Assembly (NCBI RefSeq): GCF_002899695.1
Contig: NZ_PPEL01000010.1
Span: 1-54,089 of the forward strand
Direction of reading: 5' to 3'
DNA length: 54,089 bases
From: Rubneribacter badeniensis
Lineage (GTDB): Bacteria > Actinomycetota > Coriobacteriia > Coriobacteriales > Eggerthellaceae
Part shown: one piece after another, positions 1 through 8,106 of the stretch
How the letters are laid out: every line of letters begins with the position of its first letter
Numbering within the stretch: position 1 is the first letter of the stretch
Translations under genes and position numbers: made by a program
Notes under the pieces: model-generated
What the model saw: the letters and a program-made list of their open reading frames with translations, nothing else
Database searches by the model: none
Told to the model about the DNA's origin: nothing

Positions 1-26
1 CCTATCTCCCTCCTGGTCAGTTTCTC

Positions 27-58
27 CCCTCCCTCCCTCCCTCCCTCCCTCCCTCCCT
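27..58. repeat. (CCCT)8 tetranucleotide microsatellite
   Basis: Eight perfect tandem copies of CCCT lie about 300 bases upstream of nrdD, inside a longer pyrimidine-rich stretch (1-115). The minus strand reads (GGGA)8, which could form a G-quadruplex. No gene is visible in 1-140. Slipped-strand length variation is possible but not shown by one sequence. Confidence 0.9.
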
Positions 59-148
59 CGCCCTGCTCCATTCCCGTCCCTCCCTCTTCGCCTCCCCCTT
101 CGCTTCGCCAACCTGTGAAGTTTTAGTGCGCGTCCTGCGCGTTTGCGA

Positions 149-207
149 TTGAAATTAAATTTGTAACAATTTTAAAGCTTGTTTTCGGTCGAACGGCCCG
201 CTACCAT
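149..207 (+). promoter_or_regulatory. putative nrdD promoter region
   Basis: An unusually AT-rich island in a GC-rich genome. TTGAAA at 149-154 with TTTAAA at 171-176 (16-base spacer) is one candidate promoter. TTGTTT at 179-184 with TACCAT at 202-207 (17-base spacer) is another; its -10 would lie inside the first NrdR-like box. The start site cannot be chosen from sequence alone. Confidence 0.4.
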
Positions 208-248
208 ATATCAACGCTGATTCCAAGCAAAACCACAACATATAGTGG
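201..248 (+). promoter_or_regulatory. paired NrdR-like boxes upstream of nrdD
   Basis: Two 16-base sites lie at 201-216 and 233-248. The second, CCACAACATATAGTGG, matches 12 of 16 positions of the NrdR consensus (ACAC-TATATATA-GTGT). The first matches about 8 of 16 and keeps the CATATAT core. Their starts are 32 bases apart, three helical turns, which is the usual phasing of NrdR box pairs. They lie between the candidate promoter and the nrdD start, so an NrdR repressor encoded elsewhere probably controls nrdD. Confidence 0.6.
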
Positions 249-358
249 AAAACTAGGGTGAAAACCGGTGGAAAGCGCGGCTGCAGCCACGGCAAACCCA
301 CAGTTCGCACGCATAAAACGGCATGGCCGGGAAACGACGGAAGAGAGGAAGCTTCAGC

Positions 359-2710
359 ATGGTCACCACCATCATCAAGCGCGACGGTCGCAGGGCGGAG
401 TTCAGGCAGGACAAGATCGCCGAGGCGGTGGGGCGCGCGTTTCAGGCGTGCGGTGCCATGCAGGATCGCGCGGCTGCCGACGAGATCGCGCAGAAAGTGG
501 TCGACAAGCTGGAGAGCGGGGCCATCGAGGGTGTGCCCACGGTGGAGGGCGTGCAAGACCTCGTGGAGGAGACGCTCATCGAGGAGGGCTTCGTCCAGAC
601 GGCGAAGTCCTACATCCTCTACCGCGCCGAGCGCAGCCGTGCCCGCGACGTGAACAGCCGCCTCATCCAAACGCTCAAGGACATCACGTTCTCCAAAGCC
701 GCCGATTCGGACATGAAGCGCGAGAACGCCAACATCGACGCCGACACCGCGATGGGCACCATGCTCAAGTACGGCAGCGAGTCGGCCAAGCAGTTCTACG
801 AGATGTGCGTCATCGAGCCGAAGTTCGCACGCGCGCACCGCGAGGGCGACATCCACATCCACGACATGGACTTCTACACGCTCACCACCACGTGCTGCCA
901 GATCGAGCTGCGCAAGCTCTTCAAGGGCGGCTTCTCCACGGGCCACGGCGTGCTGCGCGAGCCCAACGACATCGCCAGCTACGCTGCGCTCGCCTGCATC
1001 GCCATCCAGTCCAACCAGAACGACCAGCACGGCGGGCAGGCCATCTGCGACTTCGACTACGGCCTGGCCGAAGGCGTGCGCAAGACGTACCGTCGCCTGT
1101 ACAAGAAGCATCTGGCCGAGGCGGTTGACCTTCTGGCCGACGGCGTGGTGGACGACGCGCGCTCCTTCGCGCAGGATGCGCTCGCCCACATCGAGGGGCG
1201 GACGGGCGTGTGGGCCAGCCTCGAGATGGACGAGGGCTTCGAAGCGGGCGTGCGCACCGCGCTCGTCGAAGCCGGCATGGACGAGGCCGCAGCGGGCAAG
1301 GCGCTCTCCTACGCTGCGAAGAACGCCTTCGCCGACACCGACCGCGCCACGTTCCAGGCTATGGAAGCGCTCGTGCACAACCTCAACACCATGCATTCCC
1401 GCGCGGGCGCGCAGACGCCGTTCAGCTCGGTCAACTACGGCATGGACACGAGCCCCGAGGGGCGCATGGTGGTGAGGAACATGCTGTTGGCCACCGAGGA
1501 GGGCTTGGGCTCAGGCGAGACGCCCATCTTCCCCGTGCAGATCTTCCGCGTGAAGGAAGGCGTGAACTACAACCCCGAGGATCCGAACTACGACCTGTTC
1601 AAGCTGGCCATGCACTGCTCGGCCAAGAGGCTGTTCCCCAACTTCAGCTTCCTGGACGCGCCGTTCAACGCGCAGTACTACAAGGGCACGCCCGAGACGG
1701 AGATCGCCTACATGGGCTGCCGCACGCGCGTGATGGGCAACGTGTTCGACCCCGATCGCGAGGTCACACCCGGCCGCGGCAACCTGTCGTTCACGTCCAT
1801 CAACCTGCCGCGCCTGGCCATCCGCGCGAAGGGCGATCTTGATCTGTTCTTCGACCTGCTCGATGCGAAGCTGGCGCTCGTGGTGGGGCAGCTCGACGAG
1901 CGCTTCGAGATCCAGGCCCGCAAGAAGGTGTACAACGCGCCGTTCTTGATGGGGCAGGGCGTGTGGATCGATTCGGAGAAGCTTGCGCCCACCGACGAGC
2001 AGCGCGAGGTGCTCAAGCACGGCACGCTCACCACCGGCTTCATCGGACTGGCCGAGACGTTGGTGGCGCTCACCGGCAAACATCACGGCGAGTCGAAGGC
2101 CGCGCAGAACCTGGGCTTGGAGATCGTGGGGCACATGCGCAACTACGTGGACCGCGTGTCTCGCGAGCGCGGCATGAACTACACGCTCATCGCCACGCCC
2201 GCCGAGGGCCTGTCCGGGCGCTTCGTGCGCATGGACCGCGCGCGCTACGGCTCCATCCCCGGTGTGACCGATCGCGACTACTACACGAACGGCTTCCATG
2301 TGCCGGTGTACTACGACATCAGCGCGTTCGAGAAGATCGAGATCGAGGCGCCCTATCATGCGCTCACGAACGGCGGGCACATCAGCTACGTCGAGCTGGA
2401 CGGCGATCCCACCGAAAATCTCGAGGCGTTCGAGGCCGTCATTCGCCACATGAAGGAAAGCGGCATGGGTTACGGCTCGGTGAACCACCCGGTGGATCGC
2501 GACCCGGTGTGCGGCTACAACGGCATCATCGGCGACGTGTGTCCGAAGTGCGGGCGCACCGAGGAGGAGCACGGCGTGGCCTTCGAGCGCATCCGCCGCA
2601 TCACCGGCTATTTGGTGGGCACCCTTGACCGCTTCAACGATGCCAAGCGCGCCGAAGAGGCCGACCGCGTGAAGCATTTCATCGCGTCGCCTGATCAGCC
2701 GATGCGATAA
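359..2710 (+). CDS. nrdD: anaerobic (class III) ribonucleoside-triphosphate reductase
   Basis: Oxygen-sensitive glycyl-radical enzyme that reduces ribonucleoside triphosphates to deoxy forms; 783 residues. Residues 1-95 form an ATP-cone (TTIIKRDGR start). The catalytic barrel follows, including a TTTCCQIEL stretch. The C-terminus carries a Cys cluster (C718, then CPKC at C728/C731) and a glycyl-radical loop RITGYL with the radical glycine at about G750. Only three cysteines are obvious in the zinc site; the fourth ligand may be a nearby His or Asp. The ATG at 359 is chosen over an in-frame ATG at 323 because AGAGGA (344-349) lies just upstream. It is followed by its activase gene and preceded by NrdR-like boxes. 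Confidence 0.97.
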   Translation: MVTTIIKRDGRRAEFRQDKIAEAVGRAFQACGAMQDRAAADEIAQKVVDKLESGAIEGVPTVEGVQDLVEETLIEEGFVQTAKSYILYRAERSRARDVNSRLIQTLKDITFSKAADSDMKRENANIDADTAMGTMLKYGSESAKQFYEMCVIEPKFARAHREGDIHIHDMDFYTLTTTCCQIELRKLFKGGFSTGHGVLREPNDIASYAALACIAIQSNQNDQHGGQAICDFDYGLAEGVRKTYRRLYKKHLAEAVDLLADGVVDDARSFAQDALAHIEGRTGVWASLEMDEGFEAGVRTALVEAGMDEAAAGKALSYAAKNAFADTDRATFQAMEALVHNLNTMHSRAGAQTPFSSVNYGMDTSPEGRMVVRNMLLATEEGLGSGETPIFPVQIFRVKEGVNYNPEDPNYDLFKLAMHCSAKRLFPNFSFLDAPFNAQYYKGTPETEIAYMGCRTRVMGNVFDPDREVTPGRGNLSFTSINLPRLAIRAKGDLDLFFDLLDAKLALVVGQLDERFEIQARKKVYNAPFLMGQGVWIDSEKLAPTDEQREVLKHGTLTTGFIGLAETLVALTGKHHGESKAAQNLGLEIVGHMRNYVDRVSRERGMNYTLIATPAEGLSGRFVRMDRARYGSIPGVTDRDYYTNGFHVPVYYDISAFEKIEIEAPYHALTNGGHISYVELDGDPTENLEAFEAVIRHMKESGMGYGSVNHPVDRDPVCGYNGIIGDVCPKCGRTEEEHGVAFERIRRITGYLVGTLDRFNDAKRAEEADRVKHFIASPDQPMR

Positions 2711-2725
2711 CCGGCGCTGCGGGCA

Positions 2726-2817
2726 GCCGTGGCGCCCCGATCTTGCGGCAAGGCTGAGGGCTTGCGCATCGAAGTGCGCTTCGTTCTCGTCCTCTCCGCG
2801 ATCTCGGGCGCCACGGC
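2726..2817. repeat. inverted repeat in the nrdD-nrdG gap
   Basis: A 12-base perfect inverted repeat (GCCGTGGCGCCC at 2726-2737, complement at 2806-2817) encloses a small hairpin, GCGCA-TCGAAG-TGCGC (2764-2779). There is no T-run, so it is not a standard terminator. It could tune nrdG expression or be a mobile palindrome. Confidence 0.6.
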
Positions 2818-2886
2818 CGTCCTCGCTGCCTTACTACGCCGACTCGTCCGATCATTATGCGCCCTCCGGGCGCATGCGAGGTGCCC

Positions 2887-3432
2887 ATGACCGCTCCCAC
2901 TGCCATTCGCCTGTACGGCACGGTTCCGGATTCCATCGTGGACGGGCCGGGGCTGCGCTATGCCGTGTTCGTGCAGGGCTGCTCGCACGGCTGCCCCGGC
3001 TGCCACAATCCCGAGAGCCAGCCGGCTGCGGGCGGCGTGGTGCGCTCCATCGACGAGGTGGTGGCCGACATCGCGGCGAACAAGCTGGCGCAGGGCGTCA
3101 CGATATCGGGCGGCGAGCCGTTTGAGCAGGCTGCCGCGTGCGCGCAGCTGGCGCGCCGGTGCCGCGCGCTCGGCTTGAACGTGTGGACGTACTCAGGCTA
3201 CCGCTACGAACAGCTGGAGGCCGGCGTGCCCGACGAGGCGGTCCGCGCGCTGCTCGACGCCACCGACGTGCTGGTGGACGGCCCCTTCGTCCAATCGCTC
3301 CATTCCCACGACCTGCAATGGCGCGGCTCTCGCAACCAACGGTTGATTGACGTTCCCGCCACCCGCGCGCTCGGACGCGTGGTTTTGTGGGAAACTCGCG
3401 AATACTTCCCGGAAAAGCCACCCTCGTGGTGA
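2887..3432 (+). CDS. nrdG: anaerobic ribonucleotide reductase activating protein
   Basis: Radical SAM activase that installs the glycyl radical on NrdD using S-adenosylmethionine and a 4Fe-4S cluster; 181 residues. The cluster motif is CSHGCPGC, with cysteines C32, C36 and C39 (CX3CX2C), followed by the NPESQ stretch. ISGGEPFEQ near residue 77 is the usual SAM-contact region, and VDGPF follows later. The ATG at 2887 is preferred to an upstream in-frame ATG at 2857 because the protein then begins like other NrdG proteins (TAIRLYGTVPDSIVDGPG) and GAGGTG lies four bases upstream. It follows nrdD by 176 bases that contain a long inverted repeat, so the two are probably cotranscribed. Confidence 0.95.
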   Translation: MTAPTAIRLYGTVPDSIVDGPGLRYAVFVQGCSHGCPGCHNPESQPAAGGVVRSIDEVVADIAANKLAQGVTISGGEPFEQAAACAQLARRCRALGLNVWTYSGYRYEQLEAGVPDEAVRALLDATDVLVDGPFVQSLHSHDLQWRGSRNQRLIDVPATRALGRVVLWETREYFPEKPPSW

Positions 3433-3484
3433 GGTTCCGCGTCCGTGTTTGTCGGCGGTGCGGACGGCATGGTAGGATAACGTC

Positions 3485-4456
3485 ATGGAACAGCTTTCGC
3501 GCATAATCGAAGGATTCGCCCGCAGCGACTGGATCGCCACGGCCATCACGGCGGTCGTCATACTCGCGGCGACGGCTGTGTGCGCGCGGATCGCGCGGCG
3601 CTTCATGCGCCGGCTTCTGCATTTCAACGAAGGGAAAGACCTTCCGTCAAGCTCCATTTTCGTGAACATCGTCCGCGGCGCCGTCTGGTTCCTCGGCATC
3701 TGCATCATGCTGTCCACGTGCTTCAACGTGAACGTGAGCGCCGCCATCACCGCGCTGGGCATCGGCGGCATCGCCGTCTCGCTGGGCTTTCAGGACACCA
3801 TATCGAACCTGATCGGCGGGTTGCAGGTCTCGCTCATGCGCATCGTCAAACCGGGCGACAACATCGAGGTGGGCTCGTCGTCGGGCGTGGTGAAGGACGT
3901 CACGTGGCGGCACACCTCCATTCGCAACAGCGCGGGCGAAGAGGTGATCATACCCAACTCCATCATCAACAAAACCGCGCTCGTGCATCTGCCGCCCACC
4001 AATCAGGTGAAGCTGCCCATCGTGGTGGTCACCGACGGCGAGCGCCTTGACGAGGTGGCTGCCGCCATCGAGAGAGCCGCCGCCGAGGCGGCCTCCACCT
4101 GCGCGAAGCTGACGAAGCAGCCGGCGCTTACGTTCACGGGTATCGGAGACGCGGGCTTTCAGGCCTCGCTTGCATTCACGGTGGCCGACAGCCGCACGGG
4201 TTCCCGGGCGGGCGACGCGGTCCTGCGGGCCATCGCGCCGCTTACGCGGGCGGGCGGCGTCCCGCTTGCCGAGCGCGTGCTGGACGAGGCCGCGCATGAG
4301 GTGACCGAGCGCGAGAAGGGCGAAGGGGAGCAGCAGCACGACGTCGCGCGCTCCAAGCCCAAGGCGAAATCCGCATCCCGACGAGCGGGCGGGAGGTCGA
4401 ACGTGCGCAACCGCGTTGCGCATGCGCTGCGCGCGATGAAGGGAGAGGGTCGGTGA
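3485..4456 (+). CDS. small mechanosensitive channel, MscS family
   Basis: 323-residue inner-membrane channel protein expected to open under membrane tension and release solutes. Three hydrophobic segments lie at about 16-38, 58-82 and 84-117. The third is the pore-lining type (ALGIGGIAVSLGFQD, then NLIGGLQVSL), followed by the beta domain (VKPGDNIEVG, then GVVKDVTWRHTSIRN and IIPNSIINK). The C-terminal 60 residues are basic and low in complexity. It overlaps the next gene by four bases (GTGA), so the two are translationally coupled. A second, much larger MscS-type protein lies at 45665-48757. Confidence 0.92.
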   Translation: MEQLSRIIEGFARSDWIATAITAVVILAATAVCARIARRFMRRLLHFNEGKDLPSSSIFVNIVRGAVWFLGICIMLSTCFNVNVSAAITALGIGGIAVSLGFQDTISNLIGGLQVSLMRIVKPGDNIEVGSSSGVVKDVTWRHTSIRNSAGEEVIIPNSIINKTALVHLPPTNQVKLPIVVVTDGERLDEVAAAIERAAAEAASTCAKLTKQPALTFTGIGDAGFQASLAFTVADSRTGSRAGDAVLRAIAPLTRAGGVPLAERVLDEAAHEVTEREKGEGEQQHDVARSKPKAKSASRRAGGRSNVRNRVAHALRAMKGEGR

Positions 4457-5517
4457 GCGGCTTCGAGGCGCGTCTGACGCCGGGTCCTCTGCACCGGCTC
4501 GACGGCTTGTTGGCGGAGAGCGGCTGGGCGACATCGCCGGTGCGCGCGTACGAGCGCGACCGTCTCAAGGTGCCGAAACGCTGGATCAGGGAATGGGATC
4601 GGTATCTGGTGCACGACGACGAATTCGTCGTCATCCTGTCGGTGGCCGACTTGGGTCATGTCGGGTTCGCGTCGGCGTCGGTGGTCGACTTCTCCCAAGC
4701 CGCGTCGCATACGGCGAGCGTGGTCGTGCCGTTTCCCCTCGGGCGCTTCGGGCTTCCCGCCTCTTCGGATGCGGGTGCGACCTCGTTCGAGAGCGGACGC
4801 ACGTCGTTTCTGTTCGAGGTGGGCGACGGCTTTCGTCGCCTCAAGGTTCGCTTCACGAGCTTCGACGGCAACGACGATCTGGCCTTCGAGGCCGTGCTCG
4901 ACGAGGAGCCTCGCGATTCGGCCGTGGTCAGCACCTTGACGGGGGAGGATTCCCTCGCGTTTCGCTACAGCCGAAAGACCTTCGCCATGCGGGTGCGGGG
5001 CAGTTTGAAAAAAGGGCTGCTTGTGCACGGGTTCTGCCCCGATAACTCGTTTGGGGCGCTGGACTGGGGTCGCGGCGCGTGGTCGCGCTGGGGCGATTGG
5101 CGCTGGGCCGCTGCCCAGGGGTGGCAGGAGGGCCGTCGCTTCGGATTGAGCTTGGGATGCGGTCCCGGCGGCGCGTCGGCGGTTTCCGAGAGCGCGGCGT
5201 TCGTCGACGGCGCGGCGCACAGGCTTTCCGGCGTCGATTTCGCCATTCCGGAGAGGACGGGGGGCGCGCGTGCGAGGCGGTTGTCCGACCGCTATCAGCT
5301 TATGCGGCCGTGGCGTTTGGGCGATGCCGAGGGGCGCCTCGACCTTGTGTTCACGCCGCTGCTCGATTGCGCCGGCCATGCGGGCTTCGATCCGCTCGGC
5401 GTCGACCGGTGCCAGGCGTTCGGGCGCTTCGACGGCTCGGTCGCGCTCGACGACGGCGAGCGCTTCTCGGTGGAGGCCCTTCTCGGCTTTGCCGAGGTTG
5501 CGCGCGCCGCGCGCTGA
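4453..5517 (+). CDS. DUF2804 family protein
   Basis: 354-residue soluble protein resembling the DUF2804 family, which has no established function. It starts at a GTG that overlaps the mscS stop codon. Near the N-terminus it has WIREWDRYLVHDDEFV, then a long beta-rich body, DNSFGALDWGRGAWSRWGDW in the middle and MRPWRLGDAEGRLDLVFTP near the end. The many Trp and Asp residues and the beta-rich pattern suggest a carbohydrate- or lipid-binding fold, but this is inference. There is no signal peptide or membrane segment. Coupling to mscS hints at a related membrane or osmotic role. The family assignment rests on recalled motif style. Confidence 0.7.
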   Translation: MSGFEARLTPGPLHRLDGLLAESGWATSPVRAYERDRLKVPKRWIREWDRYLVHDDEFVVILSVADLGHVGFASASVVDFSQAASHTASVVVPFPLGRFGLPASSDAGATSFESGRTSFLFEVGDGFRRLKVRFTSFDGNDDLAFEAVLDEEPRDSAVVSTLTGEDSLAFRYSRKTFAMRVRGSLKKGLLVHGFCPDNSFGALDWGRGAWSRWGDWRWAAAQGWQEGRRFGLSLGCGPGGASAVSESAAFVDGAAHRLSGVDFAIPERTGGARARRLSDRYQLMRPWRLGDAEGRLDLVFTPLLDCAGHAGFDPLGVDRCQAFGRFDGSVALDDGERFSVEALLGFAEVARAAR

Positions 5518-6044
5518 CTGAGATCGGTATCTGCCGGCGTTTGCGGGAAAGGCGGGGCTGGCGGGTGGTGGCGGCTTTCCGAGTTTGGACGGCAAGAGCG
5601 CAGCAGGCCCCTCTTCTCCGTGCGCGCGAATCGGTTGTTTTTGGCCACGAAACCGCGTTCTGGCACGAAAACTCTTCTTTCGCGTTGCCGGTGCGGCGCT
5701 TCCGTCGGCAAAACGCCTGTTCAGCGTTTTCGGTGTCCCTCGCAGTCGTGCCGTCTCGTGCCAGAACGCGGTTTCGTGGCCAAAAACGAGGGCTTCGCGT
5801 GCATGCCGCACTCCTCGCAGACGCAAGGCGCGCGACGGCCCCGCATCCGCTTGCTCCTGCGGGGATGCGAAGGGGCGAGAACCCGCGACCTCGTGCGCGC
5901 CTCCGCGCGGGAAAGGGGCAGCCTCGGGCCTCCATAGCCCTGCTTCTCTTTTTGCGTGCGACGCCTCTCCGGTCTGCGCTCTCATGCGGCGCTTCCCGCC
6001 CGCCTTCCCGGAGGCGCTTCCCTTCCCGTTTTCCGGTGCGCGCA
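5518..6044. other. intergenic region with repeat element and no gene
   Basis: About 530 bases between the DUF2804 gene and the Pho-box array with no convincing gene. It holds the long inverted-repeat element at 5637-5787 and a smaller stem, CGCATCC (5842-5848) with GGATGCG (5863-5869). Open frames here are Arg/Ala-rich and look like chance frames of GC-rich DNA. Confidence 0.6.
5637..5787. repeat. long-stem inverted-repeat element, copy 1
   Basis: Perfect 32-base inverted arms (5637-5668 and 5756-5787) with core GGCCACGAAACCGCGTTCTG flank an 87-base loop. The loop holds an inner hairpin, AAAACGC-CTGTTCA-GCGTTTT. A second copy lies at 14766-14920 with a matching arm core and a homologous loop in the opposite orientation. 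The element has no coding potential. It may be a MITE-like mobile element, a structured RNA or a cruciform site. Confidence 0.9.
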
Positions 6045-6106
6045 TTGTAAACGGTTCGCAAGGCTCTCTGTAAGGGGACGGTAAAGCCTTGTCATGCTTC
6101 GGTCAG
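6045..6106 (+). promoter_or_regulatory. Pho-box array upstream of pstS
   Basis: Six seven-base direct repeats at 10-12-base spacing: TTGTAAA (6045), TCGCAAG (6056), CTGTAAG (6068), CGGTAAA (6079), TTGTCAT (6089) and CGGTCAG (6100). This is the architecture of PhoB/PhoP binding sites (CTGTCAT-type repeats every 11 bases). They lie 110-170 bases before pstS on the same strand. The PhoB-like regulators at 11254-12795 are the obvious candidates to bind here. Confidence 0.7.
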
Positions 6107-6218
6107 GCATGCGTGCCCGTCCGCACACCGCGCCCGTCGGCGCGTATGATCGTCCGCGCACAGGATGCAAGACGAACGAACGGGCGGACGGTCCCGCCCC
6201 TTTCGAAGGGAGATGCTC

Positions 6219-7163
6219 ATGCAAGGTCAACTCATCAGCCGTCGCAGCTTCATCGGCGCCGCCGCGGGCGCGGCCATGGCGTTCGCCGGCCTCGGCCTGG
6301 TCGGCTGCGGCAGTAGCGGCAGCGGCAACAGCGGCGATGCCGCATCCGGCTCCGCGGGCGCTGCGCTCTCCGGCACGGTGACGGCGGTGGGCTCCACGGC
6401 GCTTCAGCCTCTGTGCGAGGCGGCGGCCGAGCAGTTCATGGCCGAGAACGCCGGCGTGCAGATCACGGTGCAGGGCGGCGGCTCGGGCCAGGGCATCACG
6501 CAGATCGCCCAGGGCGCCGTGCAGATCGGCAACTCCGACGTGTTCGCCGAGACGAAGCTCGAGAACGCTTCCGACCTCGACAAGATCAAGGACAACCGCG
6601 TGTGCGTCGTGGGCATGGGCCCCATCGTGAACAGCGACGTGACCATCGACGACATCTCGCTCGAGGACCTCAAGGGCATCTTCACCGGCAAGATCACCAA
6701 CTGGAAAGAGGTGGGCGGCAACGACGAGGACATCGTCGTCATCAACCGCGCCTCCGGCTCCGGCACGCGCGCCACGTTCGAGGCCGCGGTGCTCGCCGGC
6801 GAGGAGGCTCCGTTTGACTTCAAGCCGCAGGAGCAGGATTCCTCCGGCACCGTCACCAAGATGGTGTCCACCACCCCGGGCGCCATCTCCTACGTGGCGT
6901 TCTCCTACTACGACGAGTCCTTCAAGGCGCTCAAGGTGGACGGCGTGGACCCCGCGCCCGAGAACGTGGAGGACAACTCCTGGACCATCTGGGCCTACGA
7001 GCACATGTACACCGTCGCCGAGCCCGACGAGGCCACGCAGGCGTTCATCGACTACATGATGAGCGACGAAGTGCAGTCCTCGCTCGTGGAAGCGCAGGGC
7101 TACATCCCCGTGTCCGGCATGAAGGTGGAGAAGGACGCGGACGGAAACGTCACCACCCTCTAG
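6219..7163 (+). CDS. pstS: phosphate ABC transporter, substrate-binding lipoprotein
   Basis: Extracytoplasmic high-affinity phosphate receptor of the Pst system; 314 residues. The N-terminus has a twin-arginine motif (SRRSFIG), a hydrophobic core and a lipobox LVGC, so it is probably exported by Tat and lipid-anchored. Phosphate-binding features include GSTALQPL, QGGGSGQGI and NRASGSGTR. The ATG at 6219 is chosen because AAGGGAG (6207-6213) ends five bases before it; upstream in-frame ATGs lack a site. First gene of a tightly packed pst-phoU-regulator operon behind a Pho-box array, so it should be induced by phosphate starvation. Confidence 0.96.
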   Translation: MQGQLISRRSFIGAAAGAAMAFAGLGLVGCGSSGSGNSGDAASGSAGAALSGTVTAVGSTALQPLCEAAAEQFMAENAGVQITVQGGGSGQGITQIAQGAVQIGNSDVFAETKLENASDLDKIKDNRVCVVGMGPIVNSDVTIDDISLEDLKGIFTGKITNWKEVGGNDEDIVVINRASGSGTRATFEAAVLAGEEAPFDFKPQEQDSSGTVTKMVSTTPGAISYVAFSYYDESFKALKVDGVDPAPENVEDNSWTIWAYEHMYTVAEPDEATQAFIDYMMSDEVQSSLVEAQGYIPVSGMKVEKDADGNVTTL

Positions 7164-7185
7164 CAGCGAAAGGAGACGCGCAGCG

Positions 7186-8106
7186 ATGGCGAAGCACGTG
7201 CCAAAGCGCCGCGTCGAGCTTGTCGGCAAGGGCGTCACGGGCGCATGCATCGCGCTCGTGGCGCTCCTCGTCGTGACGCTCGTCGCCATGGTCGCGCAGC
7301 GTGGCATTTCCACGTTCGCGGTCGACGGCATCAACCTCTTCGATTTCCTCACGGGCACCACGTGGAACCCGCACCAGGACGACGCGAACGGCATGCCCAC
7401 CGTCGGGGCCTTGCCCATGATCGTCGGGTCGTTCTCGGTGACCATCCTCTCCACGCTGGTGGCCCTGCCCATCGCCGTCGGGTCGGCCATCTTCGTGGTG
7501 GAGGTGGCGCCCGGATTCGGCAGACGGGTGTTCCAGCCGCTCATCGAGCTTTTGGTGGGCATCCCGTCGGTCGTGTACGGCCTGATCGGCCTCACGGTCA
7601 TCGTGGCGTGGACGCGCGATGTGGGCGGCATGCTCGGGCAGAACATCACCGGCTACGGCATCTTCTCAAGCTCCATCGTGCTGGCCGTGATGATTCTGCC
7701 CACAGTCACCTCGCTTTCCATCGACGCTCTGGCCGCCGTGCCCAACGAGTATCGCGAGGGTTCCTACGCGCTCGGCTGCACGCGCTGGCAGACGGTGTGG
7801 AACGTGGTGCTGCGAAGCGCCCTGCCCTCGCTCATGACCGCGGTCATCCTGGGGATGACGCGCGCCTTCGGCGAGGCGCTGGCGGTGCAGATGGTCATCG
7901 GCAACGCCGCCCAGATCCCCTCGTCGCTGTTCACGCCGGCGTCCACGCTCACGTCGGTGCTCACCATGGGCATGGGCAACGAGGCCATGGGGACGGTCTA
8001 CAACGACGTGCTCTGGTCGCTCGCGCTTCTGCTGATGGCGATGTCGCTCGTGTTCATCCTCATCATCCACCTCATCGGGCGAAAGGGGGCGAGAAAGCAT
8101 GGCTAA
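7186..8106 (+). CDS. pstC: phosphate ABC transporter permease PstC
   Basis: 306-residue inner-membrane permease that pairs with PstA to form the phosphate channel. It shows about six hydrophobic segments, the first at about residues 20-42. The EAA-type loop that contacts the ATPase appears as AAVPNEYREGSYALGCTRWQT, followed by TRAFGEALAVQMVIGN. AAAGGAGA lies eight to ten bases before the ATG. It follows pstS by 22 bases and overlaps pstA by eight bases. The long periplasmic stretch after the first membrane segment (GTTWNPHQDD and onward) is usual for PstC. Confidence 0.95.
   Translation: MAKHVPKRRVELVGKGVTGACIALVALLVVTLVAMVAQRGISTFAVDGINLFDFLTGTTWNPHQDDANGMPTVGALPMIVGSFSVTILSTLVALPIAVGSAIFVVEVAPGFGRRVFQPLIELLVGIPSVVYGLIGLTVIVAWTRDVGGMLGQNITGYGIFSSSIVLAVMILPTVTSLSIDALAAVPNEYREGSYALGCTRWQTVWNVVLRSALPSLMTAVILGMTRAFGEALAVQMVIGNAAQIPSSLFTPASTLTSVLTMGMGNEAMGTVYNDVLWSLALLLMAMSLVFILIIHLIGRKGARKHG

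Noticed and set aside
323-358. Earlier nrdD start at 323
   Set aside because: It adds 12 basic residues and lacks a ribosome site, while AGAGGA precedes the ATG at 359.
4159-6045. 628-codon minus-strand frame spanning mscS, DUF2804 and the repeat element
   Set aside because: It crosses two real genes and the inverted repeat; Arg-rich and without any recognisable motif.
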